This document shows, piece by piece, positions 50,127 through 59,177 of a DNA stretch of 64,000 bases (its first letter is position 1; each line of letters starts with the position of its first letter). The notes below the pieces were generated by a model. It saw only the letters and a list, made by a program, of their open reading frames with translations. It had not been told where the DNA came from and did no database searches. A program made the translations under genes and the position numbers. The stretch comes from Streptomyces sp. HUAS CB01 (GTDB lineage Bacteria; Actinomycetota; Actinomycetes; Streptomycetales; Streptomycetaceae), in assembly GCF_030406905.1 (NCBI RefSeq), contig NZ_CP129137.1, positions 5,104,001 through 5,168,000 of the forward strand, read 5' to 3'.

Positions 50127-51535
50127 TTGTCGGTGTCGTCCCCGTCCCGGCCCTCGGCCGCCTCGCCGAGCATCTTGTCCAGCTCCGAGAAGTCGAGCTG
50201 CTCCCGGTGGACGAACCCGTCCGGGTCGTCGAGGTCCGTGGCCGTCGGCAGCATGTCCGGGTGGGCCCAGAGGCCGTCGCGGCCGTCCATGCCGCGCGCG
50301 TCGGTGAGCGACGCCCACAGCCGGGAGGCGTCGCGCAGCCGGCGCGGACGCAGCTGGAGACCGATGAGCGTGGCGAACGTCTGCTCGGCGGGACCTCCCG
50401 AGGCACGGCGCCGGCGAAGGGTCTCGCGCAGGGCGCCCGCCGACGTCAGCCTGTTCTTGGCCGCGTCGTGCACCACGGCGTCCACCCAGCCCTCGACCAG
50501 GGCGAGCGCGGTCTCCAGACGGGCCAGCGCGGCCTTCTGCTCGGGGGTCTCCTCCGGCTGGAACATGCCCTGCTGGAGCGCCTCCTGGATCTGCTCGGGG
50601 TGCGCGGGGTCGAACTGCCCCACCACGTCCTCGAGCTTGGACGTGTCGACCTTGATGCCGCGGGCGTACCCCTCGACCGCGCCGAACAGATGCGAGCGCA
50701 GCCACGGGACATGCGCGAAGAGCCGCTGGTGGGCGGCCTCGCGCAGCGCCAGGTACAGCCGGATCTCGTCCTTGGGGACGCCGAGGTCCTTGCCGAACGC
50801 CTCGATGTTCAGCGGAAGGAGCGCGGCCTTCCCGGCCGGTCCCAGCGGCAGCCCGACGTCCGTCGAACCGACGACCTCGCCCGCCAGCACGCCGATGGCC
50901 TGGCCGATCTGCTGGCCGAACATCGCGCCGCCCATGGAGCGCATCATGCCGATCAGCGGGCCCGCCATCGCCTGCATCTCCTCGGGCAGCACATCGCCCA
51001 TGGCGACGCCCACGCGCTCGGCCACGGGATCGACGAGCTGCTGCCACGCCGGCAGGGTCGCCTCGACCCACTCCGCACGGCTCCACGCCACGGCGGTGCC
51101 GGCACCCGAGGGCAGGGACGTCGCGCCGTCGAGCCACAGGTCGGCGAGGCGCACGGCCTCCTGGACCGCGGCGCGCTCGGCGGGGCCGACGCTGGAGTCC
51201 TTCGTGCCGTCCTGAGTGCCCTGGGAGACCGTCTGGCGGGCGATCTGCTTCGCCATGTCCCAGTTCACCGGACCGCCCTCGTAGCTCAGCATCTGGCCGA
51301 GCTGCTGGAAGGCCGCACCGAGGTCGGTCGGGTTCAGCGAGCCGAACATCGCGGCGAACGGATTGTCCCCGCCGCCCGGTGCGCCCGGGAAACCGAACCC
51401 GCCGAAGGGGCTGGCCGGGCCGCCCTGGCCGCCGCCGGAGCCCTGCCCACCTCCGGCGGGGTCCTTCTTCTTGCCCTCGTCGCCGTTCTCCGGCTCCTCC
51501 GGCGGAAGGCCGAATCCGAATGGGGTGTCACTCAC
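50123..51535 (-). CDS. Zincin-like DUF2342 protein
   Basis: A 470-aa protein of the DUF2342 family (sometimes annotated as zinc-dependent metalloprotease or F420-biosynthesis-associated). After a Gly/Pro-rich N-terminus comes FAAMFGSLNPTDLGAAFQQLGQML and a long helical body with MAGPLIGMMRSMGGAMFGQQIGQAIG. The zinc-site candidate is LYLALREAAHQRLFAHVPWLRSH, an E-x-x-H core (EAAH) with Arg where the first His of HExxH would be, plus nearby His residues. Proteolysis has not been shown. ATG 51535 begins the reading. From memory the mycobacterial homologue is Rv3195, next to the PDZ protease and UPF0182 genes, both of which are also present here. Confidence 0.88.
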   Translation of the reverse strand: MSDTPFGFGLPPEEPENGDEGKKKDPAGGGQGSGGGQGGPASPFGGFGFPGAPGGGDNPFAAMFGSLNPTDLGAAFQQLGQMLSYEGGPVNWDMAKQIARQTVSQGTQDGTKDSSVGPAERAAVQEAVRLADLWLDGATSLPSGAGTAVAWSRAEWVEATLPAWQQLVDPVAERVGVAMGDVLPEEMQAMAGPLIGMMRSMGGAMFGQQIGQAIGVLAGEVVGSTDVGLPLGPAGKAALLPLNIEAFGKDLGVPKDEIRLYLALREAAHQRLFAHVPWLRSHLFGAVEGYARGIKVDTSKLEDVVGQFDPAHPEQIQEALQQGMFQPEETPEQKAALARLETALALVEGWVDAVVHDAAKNRLTSAGALRETLRRRRASGGPAEQTFATLIGLQLRPRRLRDASRLWASLTDARGMDGRDGLWAHPDMLPTATDLDDPDGFVHREQLDFSELDKMLGEAAEGRDGDDTDK

Positions 51536-51756
51536 GGGTTTCCTCGGCTCGTAGGGCCGCCGGCTTCCTGCCGGCGGCGAATGCCCGACTACACCACCAG
51601 CCTAAGCGGCGCCCGGCAGGCGGCGGAGGCGTCGACATGTGAAGCCGGACATGGGCTGGATGCTCCACTGGCTCATGGCCTGCGGCAGGATGGACGCCAC
51701 CTCCTACGTACACGTCTGTCCGCGCACGTACTGAAGACAACCGCTGGAGACACCCG

Positions 51757-52869
51757 GTGAGTTCCCCAGATCCGCAGGTTCGCGCAACGCGAAACCCCTC
51801 GACCCCGGTCTCGGGGCGCGGCCCCGTGGTCGCGGTGACCGGCGCCGCCTCCGGCATCGGTGACCTGCTGACCAGGCGCCTTGTCGCGTCGGACGACATC
51901 GGCCGGGTCATCGCGGTCGACGAGCGCCGGGGCGACGTGCCCGAGGCGCACTGGCACGTCCTGGACGTGCGCGACCCGGCCATCGCCGAGCGGTTCCGCG
52001 GCGCCGACGTCGTCGTGCACCTGGCGCTCGACCTGGACCTCGAGACGGACTCCGCGGCCCGTACCGCGTACAACGTACGCGGGACCCAGACCGTGCTCAC
52101 CGCCGCCGCGGCCGCGGGTGTCCACAGGGTCGTGCTCTGCACCTCCGCGATGGTCTACGGGGCGCAGCCCGAGAACGACGTCCCGCTCTCGGAGGACGCG
52201 GAGCTGCGCGCGACGGCGGAGGCCACCGGCGTCGGCGACCTGCTGGAGATCGAGCGCCTGGGCCGCCGGGCCCCTCGTGCCCACCCCGGCCTCAATGTGA
52301 CGGTCGCCAGGCCCGCCGTGCTGGTCGGCGGTACCGACACGGCCCTCACGCGCTACTTCGAGTCGCCGAGGCTGCTCGTCGTCGCGGGCTCCCGCCCGAC
52401 CTGGCAGTTCTGCCATGTCGAGGACCTGGTGAGCGCGCTGGAGTACGCCGCTCTGGAGAAGGTCGACGGGGAGTTCGCCGTCGGCTGCGACGGCTGGCTG
52501 GAGCAGGAGGAGGTCGAGGAGCTCAGCGGCATCCGGCGCATGGAACTGCCCTCGGCGGTGGCGCTCGGCGCGGCCGCGCGGCTGCACCGCATCGGCCTCA
52601 CCCCCTCGCCGGCGGGCGATCTCGCCTACACCATGCATCCGTGGGTCGTCAGCGTCGGCAGGCTGCACGACGCGGGCTGGCGGCCCCGGTGGACCAACGA
52701 GGAGGTGCTCGCCGCGTTGCTCGAGGAGGTCCAGGGCCGGCACACCGTCGCGGGCCGCCGCCTCGGCCGCAAGGACGCCACCGCGGCGGCGGGCGCGGCG
52801 GGTGCGACCGTGGCCCTGCTCGGCACGGCGGCCCTCGTGCGCCGTGCCCGCAAGCGCCGCGGGCTCTAG
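51757..52869 (+). CDS. SDR/NAD-dependent epimerase-like protein
   Basis: A 370-aa extended-SDR-like protein. The nucleotide motif VAVTGAASGIGDLLTRRLV (G-A-A-S-G-I-G) is near residue 27, VVVHLALDLDLETD and NVRGTQTVLTAAAAAGVHR follow, and LCTSAMVYG holds a Ser and Tyr, but a Y-x3-K pair is not evident: the expected region reads VGDLLEIERLGRR, so catalysis is doubtful and it may only bind NAD(P). The C-terminus ends in a hydrophobic helix (AAGAAGATVALLGTAALVRR) plus Arg-rich tail, suggesting membrane attachment. GTG 51757 follows GGAGA. Conserved in Streptomyces beside moaE; function unknown. Confidence 0.85.
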   Translation: MSSPDPQVRATRNPSTPVSGRGPVVAVTGAASGIGDLLTRRLVASDDIGRVIAVDERRGDVPEAHWHVLDVRDPAIAERFRGADVVVHLALDLDLETDSAARTAYNVRGTQTVLTAAAAAGVHRVVLCTSAMVYGAQPENDVPLSEDAELRATAEATGVGDLLEIERLGRRAPRAHPGLNVTVARPAVLVGGTDTALTRYFESPRLLVVAGSRPTWQFCHVEDLVSALEYAALEKVDGEFAVGCDGWLEQEEVEELSGIRRMELPSAVALGAAARLHRIGLTPSPAGDLAYTMHPWVVSVGRLHDAGWRPRWTNEEVLAALLEEVQGRHTVAGRRLGRKDATAAAGAAGATVALLGTAALVRRARKRRGL

Positions 52870-53020
52870 AGGCCCCGGCTCGCGTCGCGGAGAGGGAGCA
52901 CGGTCCGGGGCAGGTCTCGTCCCGTCGTCCCGTCCGGGGCGTCTCCTTCTGTAGGAGGCTCCAATCCCTTGTGCCGCCGCCCGGGCGAATGCGCTATTCC
53001 GCGATGTCAGCGCCGTGCGG

Positions 53021-53026
53021 CACGAT
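53021..53026 (+). promoter_or_regulatory. Candidate -10 of moaE
   Basis: CACGAT ends 6 nt before ATG 53033; no ribosome site. Confidence 0.4.
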
Positions 53027-53032
53027 GGCTCC

Positions 53033-53491
53033 ATGGGACGCACGAACGATCACCCGGGCGAGCAGGCGGCGCAGGACCCGATCCGGCTGCTCGCGATCAG
53101 GGACACCCCGCTCTCCGTCGACGAGGTGTTCCGCGCCGTGGGCGATGCGGCCGCCGGCGGCACGGCGCTCTTCGTGGGCACCGTGCGCAACCACGACGGC
53201 GGCGCGGACGTCGACGCGCTCGGCTATTCGTGCCACCCCACCGCCGAGGTCGAGATGCGCCGCATCGCCGAGAAGGTCGTCGCCGCGTACCCTGTCCGCG
53301 CCCTGGCGGCCGTCCATCGCGTCGGCGACCTGGAGGTCGGGGACCTGGCCGTGGTCGCCGCCGTCTCGTGCCCGCACCGGGGGGAGGCGTTCGAGGCGTG
53401 CCGGAAGCTGATCGACGACCTCAAGCACGACGTGCCGATCTGGAAGCACCAGCAGTTCTCGGACGGCACGGAGGAGTGGGTCGGCGCGTAA
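53033..53491 (+). CDS. moaE: Molybdopterin synthase catalytic subunit MoaE
   Basis: A 152-aa MoaE protein. The family pieces are PLSVDEVFRAVGDAAAGG, ALFVGTVRNHDGG (conserved GTVR), the AEVEMRRIAEKVVAAYP helix, VHRVGDLEVGDLAVVAAVS and the active-site end CRKLIDDLKHDVPIWKHQQF with the two catalytic Lys. It transfers sulfur from thiocarboxylated MoaD to precursor Z to form molybdopterin. The start ATG 53033 gives MGRTNDHPGEQ and follows CACGAT by 6 nt. It is linked functionally to MoeZ (18890), which would recharge MoaD with sulfur. Confidence 0.95.
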   Translation: MGRTNDHPGEQAAQDPIRLLAIRDTPLSVDEVFRAVGDAAAGGTALFVGTVRNHDGGADVDALGYSCHPTAEVEMRRIAEKVVAAYPVRALAAVHRVGDLEVGDLAVVAAVSCPHRGEAFEACRKLIDDLKHDVPIWKHQQFSDGTEEWVGA

Positions 53492-53627
53492 CCGCGCCGT
53501 TCAGCGGCCCCGGGCCCGATTTGCGTAACCGCCCCCCCGGCACCAGCGTTGAAGCGGCAAATGGTTAATCTGCTGATCGGTCAGCTGCACGAGCAGCTGT
53601 TCCAGCTCATGGGGTAGGGAGGTCGTG

Positions 53628-53798
53628 ATGGCGGCACTCGCTTGGTTGCTGATTCCGCTTTTCGCTGCCATCGGCGCGGCGATATGGGGAAGCTGGGCAT
53701 CGAGGAACCGGACCACCGGCGATGTCGCGGAACTCGCGGGCTACGCCCGGTTCCGCGACGCCATGGAGAGGTCCCACTCCGGGACGGACGCCGCCTGA
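53628..53798 (+). CDS. 56-aa membrane protein
   Basis: A short gene with an excellent ribosome site (AGGGAGG, 6 nt before ATG 53628). The product has one strong membrane segment at the N-terminus (AALAWLLIPLFAAIGAAIWG) followed by a soluble tail with SRNRTTGDVAELAGYARFRD and ends SGTDAA. Its topology is probably N-out or signal-anchor with a cytoplasmic tail. I recall the same small protein before the PDZ protease gene in other Streptomyces, which sits 150 bp downstream here. A regulatory or adaptor role for a membrane protease is possible but unsupported. Confidence 0.78.
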   Translation: MAALAWLLIPLFAAIGAAIWGSWASRNRTTGDVAELAGYARFRDAMERSHSGTDAA

Positions 53799-53936
53799 CG
53801 CGGCCGACCGGTCCGGAGGACGCCCGCCGGACCGCCACCGGCACCCCCTTCGCGAGCCCGCGGCGAGCCGCACGGAGCACCCGGCCGGGATCCCCGTACG
53901 GCCCGGCCCGACGGGTGCACTGACGGACCAGTCCCG

Positions 53937-53942
53937 TACTGT
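53937..53942 (+). promoter_or_regulatory. Candidate -10 of a leaderless promoter (PDZ protease)
   Basis: TACTGT ends 6 nt before ATG 53949. Confidence 0.5.
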
Positions 53943-53948
53943 CGTTCC

Positions 53949-55037
53949 ATGCCACGCCGCACAGCGACGATGCTCGCCTCCACCCTCGTCCTCATCGTGC
54001 TGCTCTGCGTGGGCGTGTTCATCACTCCGCCGTACTCGGAGATGACGCCCGGGCCCACGGTGAACACCCTCGGCGACGCCGGCGGCGAGCCCGTTCTCCA
54101 GATCTCCGGCCGCAAGACCTATCCGACCTCCGGCCACCTCAACATGACGACGGTCCGGGTCACGGGCGCGGACTACCGGATGAACCTGGCGGAGGTCGTG
54201 TACGGCTGGCTGGCGCACGACAACGTCGTGGTGCCGCACGAGACGCTCTACCCGGACGGCAAGACCGAGGAGCAGTCGAACCAGGAGAACGCGGAGGAGT
54301 TCAGCCAGTCCCAGGAGAGCGCCAAGGTCGCGGCCCTGCGCGAACTGGGGATCCCGGTGAAGTCCCGGGTCGTCGTCTCCTCGATCCGCAAGGACAGCCC
54401 GGCGCAGGGCGCCCTGCACGCGGGCGATGTGATCAAGGCCGTCGACGGCACGCCGGTGAAGAAGCCGGACGACGTCTCCAAGGCCGTGGTCAAGCACCAG
54501 CCCGGTGACAAGGTGACCTTCACGATCGTCCCGGCCAAGGAGGCGGCCGCGGCGGAGAAGGCCGGCAAGGAGCCGACGGGGTCCCAGGACGTGCAGGTCG
54601 GAACGGTGCGGTCCGAGCAGGCCAAGCGGACCATCGTCGGCATCACGGCCGGTACGGACCACACCTTCCCGTTCGCCATCGACATCAAGCTGGCCGACGT
54701 GGGCGGCCCCAGCGCGGGGCTGATGTTCGCGCTCGGCATCGTCGACAAGCTCACCCCCGCGGATCTCACGGGGGGCAGGTTCGTCGCCGGTACGGGCACG
54801 ATCGACGACCAGGGCACGGTCGGTCCCATCGGCGGCATCGAGATGAAACTGGTCGGCGCGCGGAACGCGGGGGCGCAGTACTTCCTGACGCCCAGCGACA
54901 ACTGCGCCGCCGCGGCCTCCGACATCCCCGAGGGCCTCACGCTGGTCAGGGTGAAGAACATCGCCGACGCGACGAAGTCCCTGGAGAAGATCCGCAGCGG
55001 GAAGACCGCCGATCTGCCCAGCTGCTCCAAGGGCTGA
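53949..55037 (+). CDS. PDZ and Lon-like (S16) membrane protease
   Basis: A 362-aa protein of the YlbL type. An N-terminal membrane anchor (MLASTLVLIVLLCVGVFITP) is followed by an extracytoplasmic region, a PDZ domain (about 135-205, VVSSIRKDSPAQGALHAGDV and VDGTPVKKPDDVSKAV) and a Lon-type serine protease domain (about 225-350) with the catalytic Ser in ADVGGPSAGLMFAL and the catalytic Lys in GGIEMKLVGARNAG. So it should be an active membrane-bound Ser-Lys protease. The start is ATG 53949 after TACTGT. Homologues in Bacillus and mycobacteria (Rv3194c, from memory) occupy a conserved site next to UPF0182. Confidence 0.93.
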   Translation: MPRRTATMLASTLVLIVLLCVGVFITPPYSEMTPGPTVNTLGDAGGEPVLQISGRKTYPTSGHLNMTTVRVTGADYRMNLAEVVYGWLAHDNVVVPHETLYPDGKTEEQSNQENAEEFSQSQESAKVAALRELGIPVKSRVVVSSIRKDSPAQGALHAGDVIKAVDGTPVKKPDDVSKAVVKHQPGDKVTFTIVPAKEAAAAEKAGKEPTGSQDVQVGTVRSEQAKRTIVGITAGTDHTFPFAIDIKLADVGGPSAGLMFALGIVDKLTPADLTGGRFVAGTGTIDDQGTVGPIGGIEMKLVGARNAGAQYFLTPSDNCAAAASDIPEGLTLVRVKNIADATKSLEKIRSGKTADLPSCSKG

Positions 55038-55174
55038 GAGGAGCCCCGGGAGGGGACGGCGTCCGTAGGGAGCGAGCCCGTGGGGCCCGGGGCTCCCGCG
55101 AGGCGCGGAGAGGCCTCCCCCGAGGGACCTGGCCGAGGGGCGTGCCGCGACCGCCGCACGCCCCCTGCGCGCTG

Positions 55175-55732
55175 CTACGCCTCGAACGTGGCCGAGAGGG
55201 CGTCCGCCAGCCCCGGCACCAGGTCGGCGCCGGTGAGCACCTCGGTCGCGGAGTCCTTCTCCCGCAGCCGCAGGGCCGACTCACGGGCGCCGTCCCGCAG
55301 CACCGCCACCGTCATGCGGACCTCCTGGCGGTCCGGATGCGAGGCCACCCAGTCGGCCAGACCCGCCTCGTCGAGGCCCTCCGGGACGGAGGTCTCCGCG
55401 GACGGCGGCAGCATCAGCCGCTCCACGGTGAGGGCACACCCCGCCACGGCGTCGGGCCAGGCGATCGTTCCGAGGAACTCGTCCAGCGGGGTGCCGGAGG
55501 GGATCTCGTCCTGCTCGACGGGGGTCAGCGGCGCGGCCGCCTCCCCGTCGTCGAGACCGAGCTGGGTGGCGAGACCCGGCTCCTGGGCGCGCAGCTGCGC
55601 GGTGTCGACGAGGGCGAAGAGCCTGGCCGGCTGGTCCCAGCCGAGGCCGGACGCGTACTCGTCGATTTCGAGCACCGCGCGGGTGAGCGGACTCGCGGCC
55701 ATCGGAGGGCCGCCGGGGGAAACGTTGGACAT
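55175..55732 (-). CDS. PPA1309 family protein
   Basis: A 185-aa acidic protein. It has no membrane segment and begins MSNVSPGGPPMAASPLTRAVLEID; conserved-looking parts are EYASGLGWDQPARLFALVDT, LEQDEIPSGTPLDEFLGTIAWP and WVASHPDRQEVRMTVAVLRDG. I recognise this as the actinobacterial family called PPA1309, encoded opposite UPF0182. ATG 55732 has GGAGGCAGGA upstream. No catalytic motif is visible, and no function is known to me. It diverges from the UPF0182 gene across about 165 bp that includes a short hairpin near 55830-55856. Confidence 0.82.
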   Translation of the reverse strand: MSNVSPGGPPMAASPLTRAVLEIDEYASGLGWDQPARLFALVDTAQLRAQEPGLATQLGLDDGEAAAPLTPVEQDEIPSGTPLDEFLGTIAWPDAVAGCALTVERLMLPPSAETSVPEGLDEAGLADWVASHPDRQEVRMTVAVLRDGARESALRLREKDSATEVLTGADLVPGLADALSATFEA

Positions 55733-55898
55733 GGTCAATATCCTGCCTCCTTCGGCCCCGGAGTCGGGAACTAGGTAAAGCCTCAGTAAGTTGCATGAGT
55801 GGGCTCTACGATCGCGTGGGCCTACCGCAAAGGTGCCGGACGCATGGGACGGCACCTGGACAACGCTTTACACGACCGCGAACTTCGAGGGGCGCACG

Positions 55899-58817
55899 TT
55901 GGCTTTCCAGATGCCGGACCGCGGCGGAGGCCCGACCGGGCCACGGATGAGAGTGGGCCGGCCGTCCCGGCGCGTACGGACGCTGCTGATGACGCTCGGC
56001 GTGCTGGCCGTGCTCGCCATGGCCTTTGTCATGTTCGCCGGGTTCTGGACCGACTGGCTCTGGTACCGCTCGGTCAAGTACTCGTCGGTGTTCACCACGA
56101 CCCTCTGGACCAAGATCGGTCTGTTCGCGGTCTTCGGCCTGCTGATGGCCGCCGCGGTCGGGCTGAACATCTGGCTGGCGCACCGGCTGCGACCGCCGCT
56201 GAGCGCGATGTCGCTCGAGCAGCAGAGCCTCGACCGGTACCGGATGGGCATCGCCCCGTACAAGAAGTGGGTGCTGCTCGGGATCACCGCGCTCGTCGGG
56301 CTGATCGCCGGAGCGTCCGCCTCCTCCCAGTGGCGCACCTGGCTGATGTGGGTCAACGGCGTGCCGTTCGGCCAGAAGGACCCGCAGTTCAAGATGGACG
56401 TGGCGTTCTACGCCTTCGACCTCCCCTGGTACCGCTTCCTGCTCGGCTTCGGCTTCGCCGCGGCGGTGCTCTCCCTGATCGCCGCGGTCCTCACCCACTA
56501 CCTCTACGGCGGGCTGCGCGTCACCAGTCCCGGAGCGCGGGCGACCGCCGCGGCCACCGGGCATCTGTCGGTGCTCCTCGGTTTCTTCGTCGCGCTCAAG
56601 GCCGTGGCGTACTGGCTGGACCGGTACGGCCTGGCAGTGAAGTCCAGCGACTTCAAGGCCGCCGGCAACTGGACGGGCCTGCGGTACGTGGACGCGAACG
56701 CGTATCTGCCGGCGAAGACGATCCTGTTCTGCATCGCCGTCATCTGCGCCGTGCTGTTCTTCGCGACGCTGTGGCGGCGCACCTGGCAGCTGCCCGTGAT
56801 CGGCTTCGGGCTGATGGTGCTCTCGGCCATCCTCATCGGCGGCCTGTACCCGGCGATCGTGCAGAAGTTCCAGGTCCAGCCGAACGAGCAGGCCAAGGAA
56901 TCCCCGTACATCCAGAAGAACATCGAGGCCACGCGCAAGGCGTACGGCATCGACGCGGCGAAGTCGGAGAACTACGGGGGCAAGGGCGACCCGAAGCGCA
57001 AGGCCGAGCAGCGCGAGCAGGCCGCCACGGCTGCCAGCTACCGGCTGGTCGACTCGAACATCGTCTCGCCCGCCTTCCAGCAGCTCCAGCAGGAGCGGAA
57101 GTACTACCAGTTCCCCGCGACGCTCGACGTGGACCGGTACACCGGCCCCGACGGCAAGCCGCAGGACACGGTGATCGGTCTGCGCGAGCTCAACATCAAG
57201 GGCATCCCCAAGCGCAACTGGATCAACGACCACTTCACCTACACCCACGGCTACGGCGCGATCGCGGCCAAGGGCACGAACACCATCACCAACGAGGACC
57301 AGGGCACGATCGGCGCCCCGGACTTCACCGAGTCCGGTCTGCCCACCACGGGCCGGCTCGGCACGTACGAGCAGCGGATCTACTACGGCGAGAAGACCGA
57401 GCAGTACTCGATCGTCGGCGGTCCGCAGAAGGAGCTGGACTACGAGAAGAACGGTGAGGTGACCACCAGCTACAAGGGCAAGAGCGGGGTCGACCTCTCC
57501 GGAGCCTTCAACCGGGCCGCGTACGCGGTGGCGTTCAGCGAGCCGCAGATCCTCTACTCCGGAGCGATCGGCGACGGTTCGCGGATCCTGTACAACCGCA
57601 CGCCCAAGGAACGCGTCGAGGCGGTGGCCCCCTGGCTCACCATCGACGGCGACGCCTACCCGGCGGTGGTCGACGGCCGCATCAAGTGGATCGTCGACGC
57701 CTACACCACGACGAACGGGTACCCCTACGCATCGCGTACGACGCTCGGGGACACCACGGCCGACTCGCTGACCGACAGCCAGCGGGCCGTCGTCGCCCAG
57801 CAGAACCAGGTCAACTACATCCGCAACTCGGTGAAGGCCACCGTCGACGCCTACGACGGCACGGTCGACCTGTACCAGTGGGACACCAAGGACCCGGTCC
57901 TGAAGACCTGGATGAAGGCCTTCCCGGACACGGTCAAGCCGAAGGCCGAGATCAAGCCGGACCTGCTGGCCCATCTCCGGTACCCGCAGGACATGTTCAA
58001 GGTCCAGCGCGAGCTGCTCACGCGGTACCACGTGACCGACCCCGAGCAGTTCTACAGCGGCAGTGACGCCTGGCAGGTGCCGGCCGACCCGACGCAGAAG
58101 GACGGCAGCGCGGTTCCGCCGTACTACCTGAGCCTGAAGATGCCGGGCGAGCAGGACCAGAAGTTCTCGCTGACGACGACGTTCACGCCCAGCGGGCGGC
58201 CCAACCTGGGCGCGTTCATGGCCGTCGACGCCGATGCGAACAGCAAGGGCTACGGCTCGATCAGACTGTTGCGGGTGACCTCGACCGTGCAGGGCCCCTC
58301 GCAGGTGCAGAGCGAGCTCAACAGCGTGCCGGAGGTCGCGACGTTCGTCCGCGACCTGCGGGGCACCGACTCGGAGATCGACTACGGCAACCTGCTGACG
58401 GTCCCGCTGGACGGCGGCTTCCTGTACGTCGAGCCGGTGTACGCCCGCGGCGGCGCCGCCAACTACCCGCTGCTGAAGAAGGTGGCGGTGTCCTACGGCG
58501 GCAAGCCCGTCTTCAAGGACAGCCTGGCGGAGGCGCTGAACGCGGTCTTCGGAGTGGAGGGCGCCGAACCTCCCACGACGCAGCCGCCGACGGAGCCGGG
58601 CGACACCACGCCCCAGCCGCCGGCGACCGGCACCGCGGCGCTGAAGCAGGCCATCGCGGACGCCCAGAAGGCGTACGACGCGGGCCAGGAGGCGCTGAAG
58701 AAGAACGACTGGACCGCTTACGGCAAGGCCCAGGCGGATCTGCAGGCGGCGCTCGAGCGGGCGGCGGCGGCACAGTCCCAGGCGCCCGGGGCACCGGCGA
58801 GTAAACCCGGAGGCTGA
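55899..58817 (+). CDS. UPF0182 family integral membrane protein
   Basis: A 972-aa protein. The first ~330 residues hold about seven membrane helices (e.g. [20 protein letters not shown] and [18 protein letters not shown]); the remaining two thirds form a large, presumably extracellular domain ([20 protein letters not shown], then [17 protein letters not shown]), and the end is a helical, Ala/Lys-rich tail ([20 protein letters not shown]). This layout defines UPF0182/COG1615. I place the start at TTG 55899 ([12 protein letters not shown]) because GAGGGG lies 6 nt upstream; ATG 55911 is the alternative. Function unknown; conserved across actinobacteria. Confidence 0.92.
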   Translation: MAFQMPDRGGGPTGPRMRVGRPSRRVRTLLMTLGVLAVLAMAFVMFAGFWTDWLWYRSVKYSSVFTTTLWTKIGLFAVFGLLMAAAVGLNIWLAHRLRPPLSAMSLEQQSLDRYRMGIAPYKKWVLLGITALVGLIAGASASSQWRTWLMWVNGVPFGQKDPQFKMDVAFYAFDLPWYRFLLGFGFAAAVLSLIAAVLTHYLYGGLRVTSPGARATAAATGHLSVLLGFFVALKAVAYWLDRYGLAVKSSDFKAAGNWTGLRYVDANAYLPAKTILFCIAVICAVLFFATLWRRTWQLPVIGFGLMVLSAILIGGLYPAIVQKFQVQPNEQAKESPYIQKNIEATRKAYGIDAAKSENYGGKGDPKRKAEQREQAATAASYRLVDSNIVSPAFQQLQQERKYYQFPATLDVDRYTGPDGKPQDTVIGLRELNIKGIPKRNWINDHFTYTHGYGAIAAKGTNTITNEDQGTIGAPDFTESGLPTTGRLGTYEQRIYYGEKTEQYSIVGGPQKELDYEKNGEVTTSYKGKSGVDLSGAFNRAAYAVAFSEPQILYSGAIGDGSRILYNRTPKERVEAVAPWLTIDGDAYPAVVDGRIKWIVDAYTTTNGYPYASRTTLGDTTADSLTDSQRAVVAQQNQVNYIRNSVKATVDAYDGTVDLYQWDTKDPVLKTWMKAFPDTVKPKAEIKPDLLAHLRYPQDMFKVQRELLTRYHVTDPEQFYSGSDAWQVPADPTQKDGSAVPPYYLSLKMPGEQDQKFSLTTTFTPSGRPNLGAFMAVDADANSKGYGSIRLLRVTSTVQGPSQVQSELNSVPEVATFVRDLRGTDSEIDYGNLLTVPLDGGFLYVEPVYARGGAANYPLLKKVAVSYGGKPVFKDSLAEALNAVFGVEGAEPPTTQPPTEPGDTTPQPPATGTAALKQAIADAQKAYDAGQEALKKNDWTAYGKAQADLQAALERAAAAQSQAPGAPASKPGG

Positions 58818-58879
58818 CCGAACGGGTGGTTCACCGGACAGGCTCCACTCCGCACCGTGGTACTGTAGGTACACAACGA

Positions 58880-58953
58880 CGCGGGGTGGAGCAGCTCGGT
58901 AGCTCGCTGGGCTCATAACCCAGAGGTCGCAGGTTCAAATCCTGTCCCCGCTA
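58880..58953 (+). tRNA. Initiator tRNA-fMet (CAT)
   Basis: A 74-nt cloverleaf with anticodon CAT in GGGCTCATAACCC. The anticodon stem has three consecutive G-C pairs next to the loop and the first acceptor base C1 faces U at position 72 (no Watson-Crick pair), both initiator hallmarks. CCA is not encoded. TACTGT 14 bp upstream is a likely -10. Confidence 0.97.
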
Positions 58954-58960
58954 CTGAGAT

Positions 58961-58994
58961 CGAGGGCCCGGATCCATCAGGATCCGGGCCCTCG
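58961..58994 (+). terminator. tRNA terminator
   Basis: Perfect 15-bp arms (58961-58975, 58980-58994) with a 4-nt loop, 7 bp after the tRNA. Confidence 0.88.
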
Positions 58995-59164
58995 GCGTGT
59001 GTCCGGGCCGGTTGTTCCCGAAGTGTGTCCCGACAGGGGCGAGTTGAGTCCGGCGTCACGGGGCGACGCGTGTTTGACTTGTCTCTCTGTGGGCATGTCG
59101 ACAAAACGCTGAAGTGACCTCACTGGCTGCGGTATACCAGGTGTACGCGGGTTGCAGGTGGTGC

Positions 59165-59170
59165 GACGAT
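59165..59170 (+). promoter_or_regulatory. Candidate -10 of Sel1 gene
   Basis: GACGAT is 7 nt before ATG 59178. It overlaps the alternative ATG at 59169, favouring the later start. Confidence 0.35.
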
Positions 59171-59177
59171 GGAATTT

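Noticed and set aside
53561..53617. An 18-codon ORF (MVNLLIGQLHEQLFQLMG) before the 56-aa gene
   Set aside because: It has no ribosome site or -10 placed for it, and it overlaps nothing; it is probably chance. It is recorded in case ribosome profiling shows otherwise.
58913..59104. Minus-strand ORF ending in GTGFEPATSGL
   Set aside because: This well-known string arises from antisense translation of tRNA genes and is not a protein.
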